Positions 27,756 through 37,311 are shown, numbered from the stretch's first letter. The stretch: 64,000 nucleotides of DNA from Prodigiosinella aquatilis (GCA_030388725.1 CP128857.1:62001-126000); one strand, 5' to 3'. Numbers and translations are program-made. The notes: a model not told the origin generated them from the sequence alone.

Positions 27756-28190
27756 TCATTGCTTACCGCGCACCAATGGAAGGTTTTCACCACTCCAGCC
27801 GGTCAATCCATCCTTGAGCGTCATCGCACGTACAAAACCCGCCTTGAGCAGGTTCTCCGCTGATTCTCGGGAGGACAAGCCATTGGCGCAGACCACAATG
27901 ATTGGCTGAGACTTATGTTTTTCCAGCTCACCCAGATTGCCGCTTTTAATGTCGTTGGGGATCAGGTTAATCGCATTGGCAATGTGCCCGCGACGATAGT
28001 CATCACGATTGCGAATATCGACCACAATCGCATCTTCTTTGTTAATCAGTTGGATCGCTTCACCACGAACCACCTCTTTTACCTTGGAAAGGCTACTTTT
28101 TACAGTAAGCACAATGACGGCAACCAGCAGGCCAACCCAGGCCAGGACCAAGATTGAGTGCTTGCTAATGAATGGCATAATATCTTGCAT
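27756..28190 (-). CDS. yibN: Membrane-anchored rhodanese-like protein YibN
   Basis: A 144-residue protein with one N-terminal membrane helix (about residues 12-30) and a cytoplasmic rhodanese domain. The domain has VVDIRNRDDYRRGHI and retains Cys101 at the active loop (VVCANGLSS), where E. coli YibN as I recall it lacks the canonical cysteine, so this copy could be catalytically active in sulfur transfer. The frame is open to 28313, but the ATG at 28188-28190 gives the family start MQDIMPFISKHSI. It heads the secB-gpsA-cysE group and is divergent from envC. Confidence 0.9.
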   Translation of the reverse strand: MQDIMPFISKHSILVLAWVGLLVAVIVLTVKSSLSKVKEVVRGEAIQLINKEDAIVVDIRNRDDYRRGHIANAINLIPNDIKSGNLGELEKHKSQPIIVVCANGLSSRESAENLLKAGFVRAMTLKDGLTGWSGENLPLVRGKQ

Positions 28191-28434
28191 GGGGTGTAAC
28201 GACTCCGGAAATTTAGTTAAGCAACAAATATAAGGTTTCTGAGTATACCTGCGCGATACCGCAATTACAGCCAGTAAGCCAACATCGCACACTGAATCTG
28301 CGGCGCAAGACATAAAAACACTGGCATAAAACCGGCCAGATGGCTCATTTTATGCGTAGATCCTCCCATTTATCTATTATTGATGTGTCTGAAGTCTGGT
28401 GGATGCACCTGACTACGGAAAAGGCTTGTCACGT

Positions 28435-28491
28435 ATGGAAATAGAAATCCAGAGCGAGACAACTGGTAAGCCGCTGTTCATCGTGGAATAA
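28435..28491 (+). pseudogene. gpmI: 3' remnant of gpmI (phosphoglycerate mutase)
   Basis: The last 18 codons plus stop of an otherwise missing gpmI: MEIEIQSETTGKPLFIVE and TAA. Cofactor-independent phosphoglycerate mutases of enterics end in a closely similar sequence (…EIPQEMTGKPLFIVE-like), and in E. coli gpmI lies exactly here, directly upstream of envC on the same strand. Only about 310 bases separate yibN from envC, against the roughly 1.5 kb that gpmI needs, and no other part of it is visible. The remainder of the gap, 28191-28434, shows no recognisable coding sequence. Confidence 0.8.
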
Positions 28492-28500
28492 TCTTTCGTC

Positions 28501-29778
28501 ATGAGTAAAGAAGCGTTCTGTGTACAGTTGCGAGCAACAGGGTGTAATAAGTTGCTAATCCATTGCGCCAGTGCGCTTTGCGTTGGCGTATTATTATTTC
28601 CATGCAGTGGCTGGAGTAAAGATAATCAACAACAGCTCAAGTCGATTCAGCAAAACATTGCCGAAAAAGAGAAAAGCGTTAAACAACAGCAACAACAACG
28701 CAGCGCCCTGCTGGATCAGTTGAAAAAGCAGGAACAGTCCATTGCTCACAGCTCTCGTCAATTACGTGAAACCCGCCATACGCTGGAAAGTCTGAATAAA
28801 GATATCAGCGCACTGAATGCTTCTATTACCAAATTGCAGGCACAGCAGAAGACCCAGGAACATATCCTGGCGCAACAACTGGATGCCGCATTCCGGCAGG
28901 GCCAACACAGCGCCTTTCAACTGATTCTCAGTGGCGCAGAAAGTCAGCGAAGTGAACGCATACTGGCGTACTTTGACTATCTGAATAAAGCTCGCCAGCA
29001 ATCCATTACTGACCTGCAACAGACGCGGACGAAACTGGCGGACGAAAAGCAGGAGTTGGAACAGAAACAGTTGCAACAAAAAGATCTTCTTGGTAACCAA
29101 CAGCAGCAGCAGAAAACACTGGAGCAGGCGAGAAGTGAGCGTCAAAAAACGTTAGGTAGTCTGGAAACTTCTCTGAAAAAAGACCAGCAGCAGCTAACTG
29201 AACTTCGGCAGAATGAAATCCGTCTGCGCGACCAGATAGCCCGTGCAGCGCGGGAAGCGAAGGCACGCGAGGAACGGGAGGCCAGAGAAGCTGCCCGTGT
29301 CAGGGAAAAAGAGCAACAGGCCAAGCGCAGTGGCTCCAGCTACAAACCCACTGAAAGCGAACGTTCTCTTATGGCGCGTATCGGTGGGTTGGGTAAACCG
29401 GCGGGTCAGGCAATATGGCCGGTACGGGGCAGTATGTTGCACCATTTCGGCGAACCACTCCGGGGTGAGTTGCGTTGGAAAGGATTGGTGATTGCCGCCG
29501 CAGAAGGAACCGAGGTAAAAGCTATTGCCGCTGGCAGTGTGCTGATGGCTGATTGGTTGCAGGGATACGGGTTGGTTGTCGTGATTGATCACGGCAAAGG
29601 CGATATGAGCCTTTACGGTTATAACCAGAGTGCGTTGGTGAAGGTGGGTGAGCAGGTCAAAGCCGGTCAGCCGATTGCGCTGGTTGGTACCAGTGGCGGG
29701 CAAAGTCAGCCTGCGCTTTATTTTGAAATTCGACGCCAAGGGCAGGCGGTAAACCCACTCCCATGGTTAGGAAGGTAA
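28501..29778 (+). CDS. envC: Murein hydrolase activator EnvC
   Basis: Periplasmic protein that activates amidases AmiA and AmiB at the division septum. It has 425 residues (E. coli 419): a signal sequence in the first 40, long coiled coils from about 42 to 270 rich in Gln, Glu and Lys, and a C-terminal LytM domain from about 300. That domain lacks the zinc-binding residues of active endopeptidases (WKGLVI and LYFEI replace the His-containing motifs), as expected for an activator. The ATG has no clear ribosome-binding site. It is followed four bases later by yibQ. Confidence 0.94.
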   Translation: MSKEAFCVQLRATGCNKLLIHCASALCVGVLLFPCSGWSKDNQQQLKSIQQNIAEKEKSVKQQQQQRSALLDQLKKQEQSIAHSSRQLRETRHTLESLNKDISALNASITKLQAQQKTQEHILAQQLDAAFRQGQHSAFQLILSGAESQRSERILAYFDYLNKARQQSITDLQQTRTKLADEKQELEQKQLQQKDLLGNQQQQQKTLEQARSERQKTLGSLETSLKKDQQQLTELRQNEIRLRDQIARAAREAKAREEREAREAARVREKEQQAKRSGSSYKPTESERSLMARIGGLGKPAGQAIWPVRGSMLHHFGEPLRGELRWKGLVIAAAEGTEVKAIAAGSVLMADWLQGYGLVVVIDHGKGDMSLYGYNQSALVKVGEQVKAGQPIALVGTSGGQSQPALYFEIRRQGQAVNPLPWLGR

Positions 29779-29782
29779 CGCC

Positions 29783-30697
29783 TTGAATCCGCTAGCCTCA
29801 CGCGTTGTGTCTTTTATTTGTATCTGTTTGCTGGCTCAGCCCGTTTGGGCGGGAAAACTGTCTATCGTCATTGATGATTTCGGTTACCGACCGCATAACG
29901 AAAACCAGGTGCTGGCTATGCCAACGGCTATTTCTATCGCGATTCTGCCCAATGCGCCTTATGCCCGCAAGATGGCGATCGAAGCTCACCGTCAAGGGCG
30001 GGAAGTTTTGATTCATCTGCCAATGGAACCGATAAGTCGGCAACCTTTGGAACGAGATACGCTCCGTCCCGATATGAGCAGTACAGAGATTCAACGCATC
30101 CTGCGGGAAGCGGTTAACCATGTCCCTTACGCGGTTGGTTTGAACAATCATATGGGCAGCGCCATGACGTCCAGCTTGTCAGGGATGCAAAAAGTGATGC
30201 AGGCCATGACCGCGTATCAACTCTATTTCCTGGACAGCATGACCATTGGCAACAGTCAGGCCAGCCGCGCTGCACAGGGTACGGGCATCAAGGTGATTAA
30301 ACGTAACGTCTTTCTGGATGATACGCAGAATGAGGCGGATATCCGCCGCCAGTTTATGCGTGCGATTGATATTGCCCGGCGTCGCGGCTCCGCAATTGCC
30401 ATCGGTCATCCGCGTCCTGCGACCATTCGTGTTTTGCAGCAGATGTTGCCAACATTGCCAGCAGATATCGTGCTGGTGCGGCCAAGCCAGTTGCTGAACG
30501 AATCGGAACGGTATTATGAGCCGATGCCGATTATCACTGCGTCGAAGTCGGTGTTCCACCCGGTGAGACAATGCTATGTCAAACGGCCGCTATCACCGGT
30601 ATCGCAGGCAAAAGTCTTCAGACAGCTGGAAGAAGGCATCGGCCAAAGTGATGTGGGAACCTATATCAAACAGCGCTGGCAAACCTGGCTGGAATAA
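29783..30697 (+). CDS. yibQ: Divergent polysaccharide deacetylase family protein
   Basis: An exported protein of 304 residues with a signal peptide (cleavage likely after VWAG near residue 24). The domain starts KLSIVIDDFGYRPHNEN, with the Asp pair of the deacetylase fold, followed by IHLPMEP and GLNNHMGSAMTSS, which carry the metal-site histidine. Its substrate is unknown; the pairing with envC suggests an envelope role. The start is TTG at 29783, supported by GGAAGGTAA upstream and by tight spacing to envC. No better ATG exists near the signal sequence. Confidence 0.87.
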   Translation: MNPLASRVVSFICICLLAQPVWAGKLSIVIDDFGYRPHNENQVLAMPTAISIAILPNAPYARKMAIEAHRQGREVLIHLPMEPISRQPLERDTLRPDMSSTEIQRILREAVNHVPYAVGLNNHMGSAMTSSLSGMQKVMQAMTAYQLYFLDSMTIGNSQASRAAQGTGIKVIKRNVFLDDTQNEADIRRQFMRAIDIARRRGSAIAIGHPRPATIRVLQQMLPTLPADIVLVRPSQLLNESERYYEPMPIITASKSVFHPVRQCYVKRPLSPVSQAKVFRQLEEGIGQSDVGTYIKQRWQTWLE

Positions 30698-30702
30698 ATT
30701 TC

Positions 30703-30728
30703 CCGGGCTACTTCGTGCAGCAGCCCGG
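30703..30728. terminator. Hairpin between convergent yibQ and tdh
   Basis: CCGGGCT and AGCCCGG form a seven-pair GC-rich stem around a twelve-base loop within the 47-base gap. T-runs are weak on both strands. Its position suggests a shared terminator. Confidence 0.5.
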
Positions 30729-30744
30729 TTGGCGTTCATCAACG

Positions 30745-31770
30745 TTAATCCCAGTTAAGGAGAACCTTCCCGGACTGGCCGGAGCGCATCACATCAAAGC
30801 CTTGTTGGAACTCATCAATGGTAAAACGGTGGGTAATGATGGGTGAGAGATCCAGTCCTGACTGAATCAGCGCGGACATCTTGTACCAGGTTTCAAACAT
30901 CTCACGGCCATAAACACCTTTTATCATCAACCCTTTGAAAATGATGTCACTCCAGTCTACCGACATGGCCTGTGGCGGAATGCCCAGCATGGCGATGTGA
31001 CCACCATGGTTCATTACCGATAGCATGGAGCGAAACGCTGTCGGTGCACCAGACATTTCCAGACCGACGTCAAACCCTTCCGACATACCCAGTTCCTGCA
31101 TCACATCAGTCAGTTTTTCACGTTCGACATTCACTGCCCGGCTGACACCCATCTGACGGGCCAGCCCCAGTCGGTAGTCATTCACATCAGTTATTACCAC
31201 ATGACGAGCACCGACATGACGGCAAATCGCGGCGGCCATGACACCAATCGGTCCGGCACCGGAAATCAGTACGTCTTCTCCCACCAGGTTGAATGACAGT
31301 GCGGTATGTACCGCGTTACCCAGAGGATCAAAAATGGCGGCAATATCATCGGGAATATTATCTGGAATACGAAAAGCGTTATACGCCGGAATGACCAGAT
31401 ACTCAGCAAATGCACCCGGACGATTAACGCCCACACCGATGGTGTTACGACACAGATGGCGACGTCCGGCCCGGCAGTTACGGCAGTAACCGCAGGTGAT
31501 ATGTCCCTCTCCGGAGACTCGATCGCCAATGTGAAAACCATCCACTTCCTGCCCGATAGCCACAATTTCGCCGACATATTCATGACCTACCACCATCGGG
31601 ACCGGGATGGTTTTCTGCGACCATTCATCCCAGTTATAAATATGCACATCCGTACCGCAGATGGCGGTTTTGCGGATTTTGATCATCACATCGTTATGTC
31701 CCGGTTCCGGTTTAGGGACGTCCGTCATCCATATTCCCGGTTCCGGCTGTAGTTTCGCCAATGCTTTCAT
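30745..31770 (-). CDS. tdh: L-threonine 3-dehydrogenase
   Basis: Oxidises threonine to 2-amino-3-oxobutyrate with NAD. It has 341 residues as in E. coli. Catalytic zinc ligands Cys38, His63 and Glu64 and structural zinc cysteines 93, 96, 99 and 107 are all present. The nucleotide fold is marked by ISGAGPIGVMAAAI. It lies 13 bases after kbl, forming the kbl-tdh operon that converts threonine to glycine and acetyl-CoA; in E. coli this is controlled by Lrp. Confidence 0.97.
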   Translation of the reverse strand: MKALAKLQPEPGIWMTDVPKPEPGHNDVMIKIRKTAICGTDVHIYNWDEWSQKTIPVPMVVGHEYVGEIVAIGQEVDGFHIGDRVSGEGHITCGYCRNCRAGRRHLCRNTIGVGVNRPGAFAEYLVIPAYNAFRIPDNIPDDIAAIFDPLGNAVHTALSFNLVGEDVLISGAGPIGVMAAAICRHVGARHVVITDVNDYRLGLARQMGVSRAVNVEREKLTDVMQELGMSEGFDVGLEMSGAPTAFRSMLSVMNHGGHIAMLGIPPQAMSVDWSDIIFKGLMIKGVYGREMFETWYKMSALIQSGLDLSPIITHRFTIDEFQQGFDVMRSGQSGKVLLNWD

Positions 31771-31783
31771 GATGATTATTCTC

Positions 31784-32980
31784 TCAGTTAATCACACCCA
31801 GACGTGTGCCCACCCGGATAAACGCATCCACTGCCTGCTCAATTTGTTGTGGCGTATGGGCCGCAGACATCTGGGTACGGATGCGAGCCTGTCCATTGGG
31901 AACCACCGGATAGAAGAAGCCGGTAACATAAATACCTTCGCGTTGCAGCGCCGCGGCAAAATCCTGCGCTAACTGGGCCTCACCCAGCATCACCGGAATA
32001 ATGGCGTGATCGGCTCCTGCCAATGTAAAGCCAGCGGCAGTCATCTTCTGGCGAAACAGGCTGGCGTTCTGCCACAAACGCTGGCGCAATTCCTGTCCTT
32101 CCTCTAGCAGTTCCAATACCTTGATAGATGCTGCGACAATAGCCGGCGCCAGCGAATTGGAGAATAGATAAGGCCGTGAACGCTGGCGTAGCCATTCGAT
32201 AACTTCACGACGTCCAGCCGTATAGCCGCCGGATGCACCCCCGAGGGCTTTCCCCAGAGTACCGGTAATAATGTCGACCCGGTCCATAACCTGGCAGTAT
32301 TCATGGGTACCGCGACCTCGTTCCCCCACAAACCCGACCGCATGGGAATCATCTACCATCACTAACGCATCATAGCGATCCGCCAAATCGCAGATACCGC
32401 GCAGATTAGCGATCACGCCATCCATGGAAAACACGCCATCAGTGGCAATCATGATATGCCGGGCACCATCTGCTCTTGCTTGTTGTAGTCGGGCTTCCAA
32501 CTGATTCATGTCGTTGTTGGCATAGCGGTAACGGCGAGCTTTGGACAGTCGGATCCCATCGATGATGGAGGCGTGGTTCAGGGCGTCGGAAACAATGGCA
32601 TCTTCCGGCCCCATCAGTGTTTCGAATAATCCGCCATTGGCATCAAAGCAGGAAGAATAGAGGATGGCATCCTCCATACCCAGAAATGTCGCCAGACGAT
32701 GCTCCAGTGTTTTGTGGATATCCTGTGTGCCGCAGATAAAACGCACTGACGCCATACCAAAGCCGTGGCTGTCCAACCCGGTTTTCGCTGCCTCAATCAA
32801 CGCGGGGTGATTGGCAAGACCCAGATAATTGTTAGCGCAAAAGTTGATGACTTCACCGCTGTCTGCCACGGTAATTTTTGCCTGCTGGGCGGAGGTGATG
32901 ATGCGTTCTTCTTTGAACAGCCCTTCGGTGCGGGCGGCCATTAATTGCGCGGTAATTTGTTGATAGAAAGAGGATGGCAT
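31784..32980 (-). CDS. kbl: 2-Amino-3-ketobutyrate CoA ligase
   Basis: Pyridoxal-phosphate enzyme that splits the Tdh product with CoA into glycine and acetyl-CoA. It has 398 residues as in E. coli. The cofactor lysine is Lys244 in DIITGTLGKALGG, and the cofactor-stacking region includes DDSHAVGFVG. It is the first gene of kbl-tdh and diverges from hldD across a 249-base gap. The ATG is preceded by GGGAGAATAATTACTT. Confidence 0.97.
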   Translation of the reverse strand: MPSSFYQQITAQLMAARTEGLFKEERIITSAQQAKITVADSGEVINFCANNYLGLANHPALIEAAKTGLDSHGFGMASVRFICGTQDIHKTLEHRLATFLGMEDAILYSSCFDANGGLFETLMGPEDAIVSDALNHASIIDGIRLSKARRYRYANNDMNQLEARLQQARADGARHIMIATDGVFSMDGVIANLRGICDLADRYDALVMVDDSHAVGFVGERGRGTHEYCQVMDRVDIITGTLGKALGGASGGYTAGRREVIEWLRQRSRPYLFSNSLAPAIVAASIKVLELLEEGQELRQRLWQNASLFRQKMTAAGFTLAGADHAIIPVMLGEAQLAQDFAAALQREGIYVTGFFYPVVPNGQARIRTQMSAAHTPQQIEQAVDAFIRVGTRLGVIN

Positions 32981-33229
32981 AAGTAATTATTCTCCCAGGA
33001 ATAGCCCGTTTTCATTTAGGTCATAAAGTAATGGAAAAACACTATTCTGACGGGTGAGGGATTGGAAAAATGCAAACTGGGTCACGAGAGAGAGAGATAG
33101 TGCGTTGTATGAGGTAAAGCAAGAGAAAGTAACGCCGGGCTGCTTGCAGTAAAATGAAATGCTATTATAGCCATCATAGACAGTGTAGGGCGTGGTGCTC
33201 TACCAGCAAGTTTAACAAGGGTAATTCCC

Positions 33230-34162
33230 ATGATTATCGTTACTGGCGGTGCCGGTTTCATTGGCAGCAATATCGTTAAGGCCCTGAATGACGCTGGTCA
33301 TCGGGATATTCTGGTGGTCGATAACCTGAAAGATGGCACCAAATTCGTCAATCTGGTTGATCTGGATATCACCGATTATATGGATAAAGAAGATTTTATC
33401 GCCAATATCATGGCGGGTGACGATCTGGGTGATATTGATGCCGTCTTCCATGAAGGCGCCTGCTCGTCCACCACCGAGTGGGATGGTAAATACATGATGG
33501 ATAACAACTATCAGTATTCCAAAGACGTGTTGCATTACTGTATGGAACGTGGCATCCCGTTTCTGTATGCCTCTTCCGCCGCGACCTACGGTGGACGCAG
33601 TGACCATTTTGTTGAAGAGCGCCAGTATGAACAGCCGTTGAATGTTTATGGCTATTCCAAGTTCCTGTTTGACCAGTATGTGCGCGATATTCTGCCGCAG
33701 GCTGATTCCCCGATTTGTGGTTTCCGTTATTTCAACGTTTATGGTCCACGTGAAGGGCATAAAGGCAGCATGGCCAGTGTCGCGTTTCATCTGAACAACC
33801 AGATTAATCAGGGTGAGAACCCGAAGTTGTTTTCCGGCAGTGAAAACTTTCAACGCGATTTCGTCTATGTGGGCGATGTCGCGGCGGTCAATTTGTGGTT
33901 TTGGCAGCACGGTGTTTCCGGTATTTTCAACTGTGGTACCGGTCGTGCCGAATCTTTCCAGGCTGTGGCTGATGCGGTACTGGATTTCCACAAAAAAGGT
34001 AGCGTGGAATACATTCCCTTCCCGGAAAAATTGAAAGGCCGTTATCAGGCTTATACTCAGGCGGATTTAACCAAACTACGTGCGGCCGGTTACGATAAAC
34101 CGTTCAAAACGGTGGCAGAAGGTGTAGCCGACTATATGGCCTGGCTGAACCGCAGCGCGTAA
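33230..34162 (+). CDS. hldD: ADP-L-glycero-D-manno-heptose 6-epimerase
   Basis: Final enzyme in making ADP-L,D-heptose, the donor for the inner lipopolysaccharide core. A short-chain dehydrogenase-like fold of 310 residues has the NADP motif GGAGFIGSN, Tyr140 and Lys144 in VYGYSK, and FRYFNVYGPRE. The ATG follows AAGGGTAA. It starts the plus-strand core operon hldD-waaF-waaC-waaQ-glycosyltransferase. In E. coli hldD has heat-shock control; I did not resolve a promoter here. Confidence 0.97.
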   Translation: MIIVTGGAGFIGSNIVKALNDAGHRDILVVDNLKDGTKFVNLVDLDITDYMDKEDFIANIMAGDDLGDIDAVFHEGACSSTTEWDGKYMMDNNYQYSKDVLHYCMERGIPFLYASSAATYGGRSDHFVEERQYEQPLNVYGYSKFLFDQYVRDILPQADSPICGFRYFNVYGPREGHKGSMASVAFHLNNQINQGENPKLFSGSENFQRDFVYVGDVAAVNLWFWQHGVSGIFNCGTGRAESFQAVADAVLDFHKKGSVEYIPFPEKLKGRYQAYTQADLTKLRAAGYDKPFKTVAEGVADYMAWLNRSA

Positions 34163-34192
34163 TCTCGCTTGCCGTAAGGAATTGCCAACGGT

Positions 34193-35245
34193 ATGAAAAT
34201 TCTGGTTATCGGACCTTCCTGGGTCGGCGACATGATGATGTCGCACAGTCTTTACCGCACCCTGAAAGCCGAACATCCGGATGCCATCATCGACGTGATG
34301 GCACCGGACTGGTGCCGTCCATTATTGGCGCGGATGCCTGAGGTTCACCAGGCACTGTCGATGCCATTGGGACATGGGACGTTGGCGTTGGGTGAGCGCT
34401 ACCGTTTAGGTGCCTCACTGCGCCATACCCACTACGATCGCGCCTATGTGTTACCTAACTCATTAAAATCCGCACTGGTGCCTTTTTTTGCTGCCATTCC
34501 CCGGCGAATCGGCTGGCGCGGAGAGATGCGTTATGGTCTGCTTAACGATCTGCGGGTGCTGAATAAAGCCGCCTTTCCACTGATGGTTCAACGTTATGTG
34601 GCGTTGGCTTATGACAGGGAGAGAATCCGCGCTGCCAGTGACGTGCCGCAACCATTACTGTGGCCGCAATTGCGGGTTGGTGATGAAGAGATTGCGGAGG
34701 TCACGTCTATCTTTAATCTGCCTGACGTTCGTCCGTTGGTCGGTTTTTGCCCTGGTGCTGAATTCGGCCCGGCCAAACGCTGGCCGCATTATCACTATGG
34801 TGCGCTGGCGCAAACGCTGATTGACCGGGGATTTCAGGTGGCGTTGTTCGGATCTGCCAATGACCATCAGGCGGGTGAAGATATTTGTCAGTCACTGGCG
34901 GATACCGCCCAGGAATATTGTATTAACCTGGCTGGGAAAACGTCACTGGATCAGGCGGTGGTGTTGATTACCGCCTGTCATGCCGTCGTCAGTAATGATT
35001 CCGGATTAATGCACGTGGCGGCGGCGCTGAATCGGCCACTGGTGGCGTTGTACGGGCCCAGCAGCCCTGATTTTACTCCGCCGTTGTCGCATCAGGCGGA
35101 GGTGATTCGCTTGATTAGCGGGTATCACCGGGTACGCAAAGGTGATGCCGAACAGGGTTATCATCAGAGCCTGATTGATATCCAGCCAGAACGGGTGCTG
35201 GAAGCATTAGCCCGCTATCTGCCCTCGCTCGGGGAAAAAGCATGA
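34193..35245 (+). CDS. waaF: Lipopolysaccharide heptosyltransferase II
   Basis: Adds the second heptose to the inner core (GT9 family). The 350 residues begin MKILVIGPSWVGDMMMSHSLYR. The C-terminal donor-binding section has FCPGAEFGPAKRWP and VSNDSGLMHVAAALNRPLVALYGPSSP (the DSGLMH loop), both characteristic. It lies 30 bases after hldD, and its stop overlaps the waaC start by four bases (ATGA), so translation is probably coupled. Confidence 0.95.
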   Translation: MKILVIGPSWVGDMMMSHSLYRTLKAEHPDAIIDVMAPDWCRPLLARMPEVHQALSMPLGHGTLALGERYRLGASLRHTHYDRAYVLPNSLKSALVPFFAAIPRRIGWRGEMRYGLLNDLRVLNKAAFPLMVQRYVALAYDRERIRAASDVPQPLLWPQLRVGDEEIAEVTSIFNLPDVRPLVGFCPGAEFGPAKRWPHYHYGALAQTLIDRGFQVALFGSANDHQAGEDICQSLADTAQEYCINLAGKTSLDQAVVLITACHAVVSNDSGLMHVAAALNRPLVALYGPSSPDFTPPLSHQAEVIRLISGYHRVRKGDAEQGYHQSLIDIQPERVLEALARYLPSLGEKA

Positions 35246-36213
35246 GGGTGTTAATTGTTAAAACCTCCTCGATGGGGGATGTTCTGCATACGCTGCCGGC
35301 CTTAACGGATGCGATGCAGGTGATTCCCGGCATTCAGTTTGACTGGGTGGTAGAAGAAGGTTTTGCCCAGATTCCTACCTGGCATCCTGCCGTTGATCGG
35401 GTTATCCCGGTGGCGCTACGGCGCTGGCGCAAGAACTGGTTCAGTGCCGCTATCCGTCAGGAACGAGCGGATTTTAAGCAGCGACTGCGAGAAAAACGTT
35501 ACGATACGGTGATCGATGCTCAGGGGCTGATTAAAAGCGCGGGGCTGGTCACCCGTCTGGCGCGGGGTAATAAGCATGGGCTGGACTGGAAAAGTGCCCG
35601 GGAACCGCTTGCCAGCTGGTTTTACCAATATCGTCACTTTATTGACCGGCAACAACACGCGGTAGAGCGTATCCGTGAGCTGTTTGCTGTCAGTTTGAAT
35701 TATCGTCGACCGACAGAAACTGGTGATTATGCTATCGCTTCGCGATTTCTTTCTTCCCTGCCGACGGATGCTGGCCAGTATCTGGTTTTCCTGCATGCTA
35801 CTACCCGTGACGAAAAGCACTGGCCGGAGTCACACTGGCGTGAATTGATAGCGTTGCTACAACCCAGCGGATTGCGAATCAAACTGCCGTGGGGCGCGGA
35901 ACATGAGTATCAGCGCGCACGGAGTCTGGCGGAAGGGTTCGCGTATGTGGATGTTTTGCCTCGGCTGAGCCTGGAGCAGGTGGCGACGGTGCTGGCAGGC
36001 GCGCGAGTTGTCGTCTCTGTAGATACAGGGCTGAGCCACTTGGCGGCTGCGCTGGATCGTCCCAACATCACGCTGTATGGTCCGACTGACCCCGGGTTGA
36101 TTGGTGGTTATGGTAATAATCAGCAGATCTGCCGTCCGGAAAATAGCCGCAATCTGGCGGATCTCCATGCAGCCGATGTTTATCAGCACTGCGTATCTTT
36201 ACTGACTGAATGA
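35242..36213 (+). CDS. waaC: Lipopolysaccharide heptosyltransferase I
   Basis: Adds the first heptose to Kdo2-lipid A (GT9 family). The 323 residues begin MRVLIVKTSSMGDVLHTLPALTDA, with the Asp13 region typical of WaaC. The acceptor lysine of TTRDEKHWPE and the C-terminal VSVDTGLSHLAAALDRPNITLYG complete the site. It overlaps waaF by four bases and is followed after 12 bases by waaQ. Confidence 0.95.
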   Translation: MRVLIVKTSSMGDVLHTLPALTDAMQVIPGIQFDWVVEEGFAQIPTWHPAVDRVIPVALRRWRKNWFSAAIRQERADFKQRLREKRYDTVIDAQGLIKSAGLVTRLARGNKHGLDWKSAREPLASWFYQYRHFIDRQQHAVERIRELFAVSLNYRRPTETGDYAIASRFLSSLPTDAGQYLVFLHATTRDEKHWPESHWRELIALLQPSGLRIKLPWGAEHEYQRARSLAEGFAYVDVLPRLSLEQVATVLAGARVVVSVDTGLSHLAAALDRPNITLYGPTDPGLIGGYGNNQQICRPENSRNLADLHAADVYQHCVSLLTE

Positions 36214-36225
36214 GGCGGTTTTATT

Positions 36226-37311
36226 GTGACGTCATCGAGTAAGGTTGAATTAAAGCGAATCCTTATTACCAAATTCCGCCACCATGGTGATGTGCTGCTG
36301 ACATCGCCACTGTTCTCTATTTTGCGCAAGCGTTATCCGGATGCCCAGATTGATGCGCTGGTTTTTGCCGAAACCGCGGAAATGCTGGCGTTACATCCAG
36401 ATATTGATCACCTGTACACGGTGGACAAAAAGTGGAAAAAACTAGGTCCGGTCAAGCAGATAGCCAAAGAATGGGCATTACTGAAAACACTGCGCCAGCA
36501 ACGGTATGACGCGATTATTCATCTGACGGAAAGTATGCGTGGTTTCTGGATTGCCCGCGTAGCGGGTATTCCATTGGGCGTCACCTTTCGTAACACCAGT
36601 CGCGACAAATTGTCATTCTGGAGGAAAACCTTTCAGTATCGCGTACCCCGTGTCGCTCGCCGTCATACAGTGGAATCCCATCTTGATACGTTGCGGGTAC
36701 TGGGGATTCAGCCGGAGGGAGAAGAACGGCGTTTGCAACTCATCCCTGGCGACGAAGCAGACCATGAACTGGAGCAAAAACTCCGGGCGCAGCAGTGGCA
36801 AGGGCAATCGTTCATTGTGGTGCATCCCACGTCCCGTTGGCTGTTTAAATGCTGGAAAAGCAGTGCGATGGCGGCAACCATCAACACCTTGTGTGAACGG
36901 GGGCATACTATCGTACTCAGCGCATCTCCCGCTGATAACGAAATGGCGATGATTGCTGATATCAAGTCCCAACTGACCTATCCGGTGCTGGATCTATCCG
37001 GCCAACTCAGCCTCAAGCAACTCGCCAGCCTGATCGGCAAGGCGCAATTGCTGCTGGGTGTCGACTCGGTGCCAATGCATATCGCGTCAGCCATGCAAAC
37101 GCCGGTTGTCGCGTTGTTTGGCCCCAGCGGTGACACTGAATGGGCACCCTGGATGACCGTTAATCGGGTAGTGGTATCCGATCATCATCCCTGCCGGCCG
37201 TGTGGGAAAGACGGCTGTGGCGGCAGCAAGGTCAGCGATTGTCTACAGCAAATTGGCGTACAGCAGGTATTGCTTGCCATCGATTCCGCACTGCTGGAGG
37301 CGCAAGGATGA
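36226..37311 (+). CDS. waaQ: Lipopolysaccharide heptosyltransferase III
   Basis: GT9-family enzyme that adds the branch heptose of the inner core. The 361 residues contain RILITKFRHHGDVLLTSPLFSI at the start, HPTSRWLFKCW in the middle and LGVDSVPMHIASAMQTPVVALFGPSGDTEW near the end, all typical of RfaQ. The start is GTG at 36226 with GAGG upstream. The C-terminal cysteine cluster HHPCRPCGKDGCGGSKVSDC is also a WaaQ trait. The stop overlaps the start of the next glycosyltransferase by four bases. Confidence 0.92.
   Translation: MTSSSKVELKRILITKFRHHGDVLLTSPLFSILRKRYPDAQIDALVFAETAEMLALHPDIDHLYTVDKKWKKLGPVKQIAKEWALLKTLRQQRYDAIIHLTESMRGFWIARVAGIPLGVTFRNTSRDKLSFWRKTFQYRVPRVARRHTVESHLDTLRVLGIQPEGEERRLQLIPGDEADHELEQKLRAQQWQGQSFIVVHPTSRWLFKCWKSSAMAATINTLCERGHTIVLSASPADNEMAMIADIKSQLTYPVLDLSGQLSLKQLASLIGKAQLLLGVDSVPMHIASAMQTPVVALFGPSGDTEWAPWMTVNRVVVSDHHPCRPCGKDGCGGSKVSDCLQQIGVQQVLLAIDSALLEAQG

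Noticed and set aside
33086..33100. Short GA-repeat upstream of hldD
   Set aside because: Only about five units and outside coding sequence; too short to propose phase variation.
33212..33991. 259-residue open frame on the minus strand
   Set aside because: It lies opposite hldD, whose protein is strongly recognisable; the frame is a codon-bias shadow with no ribosome-binding site or family match.
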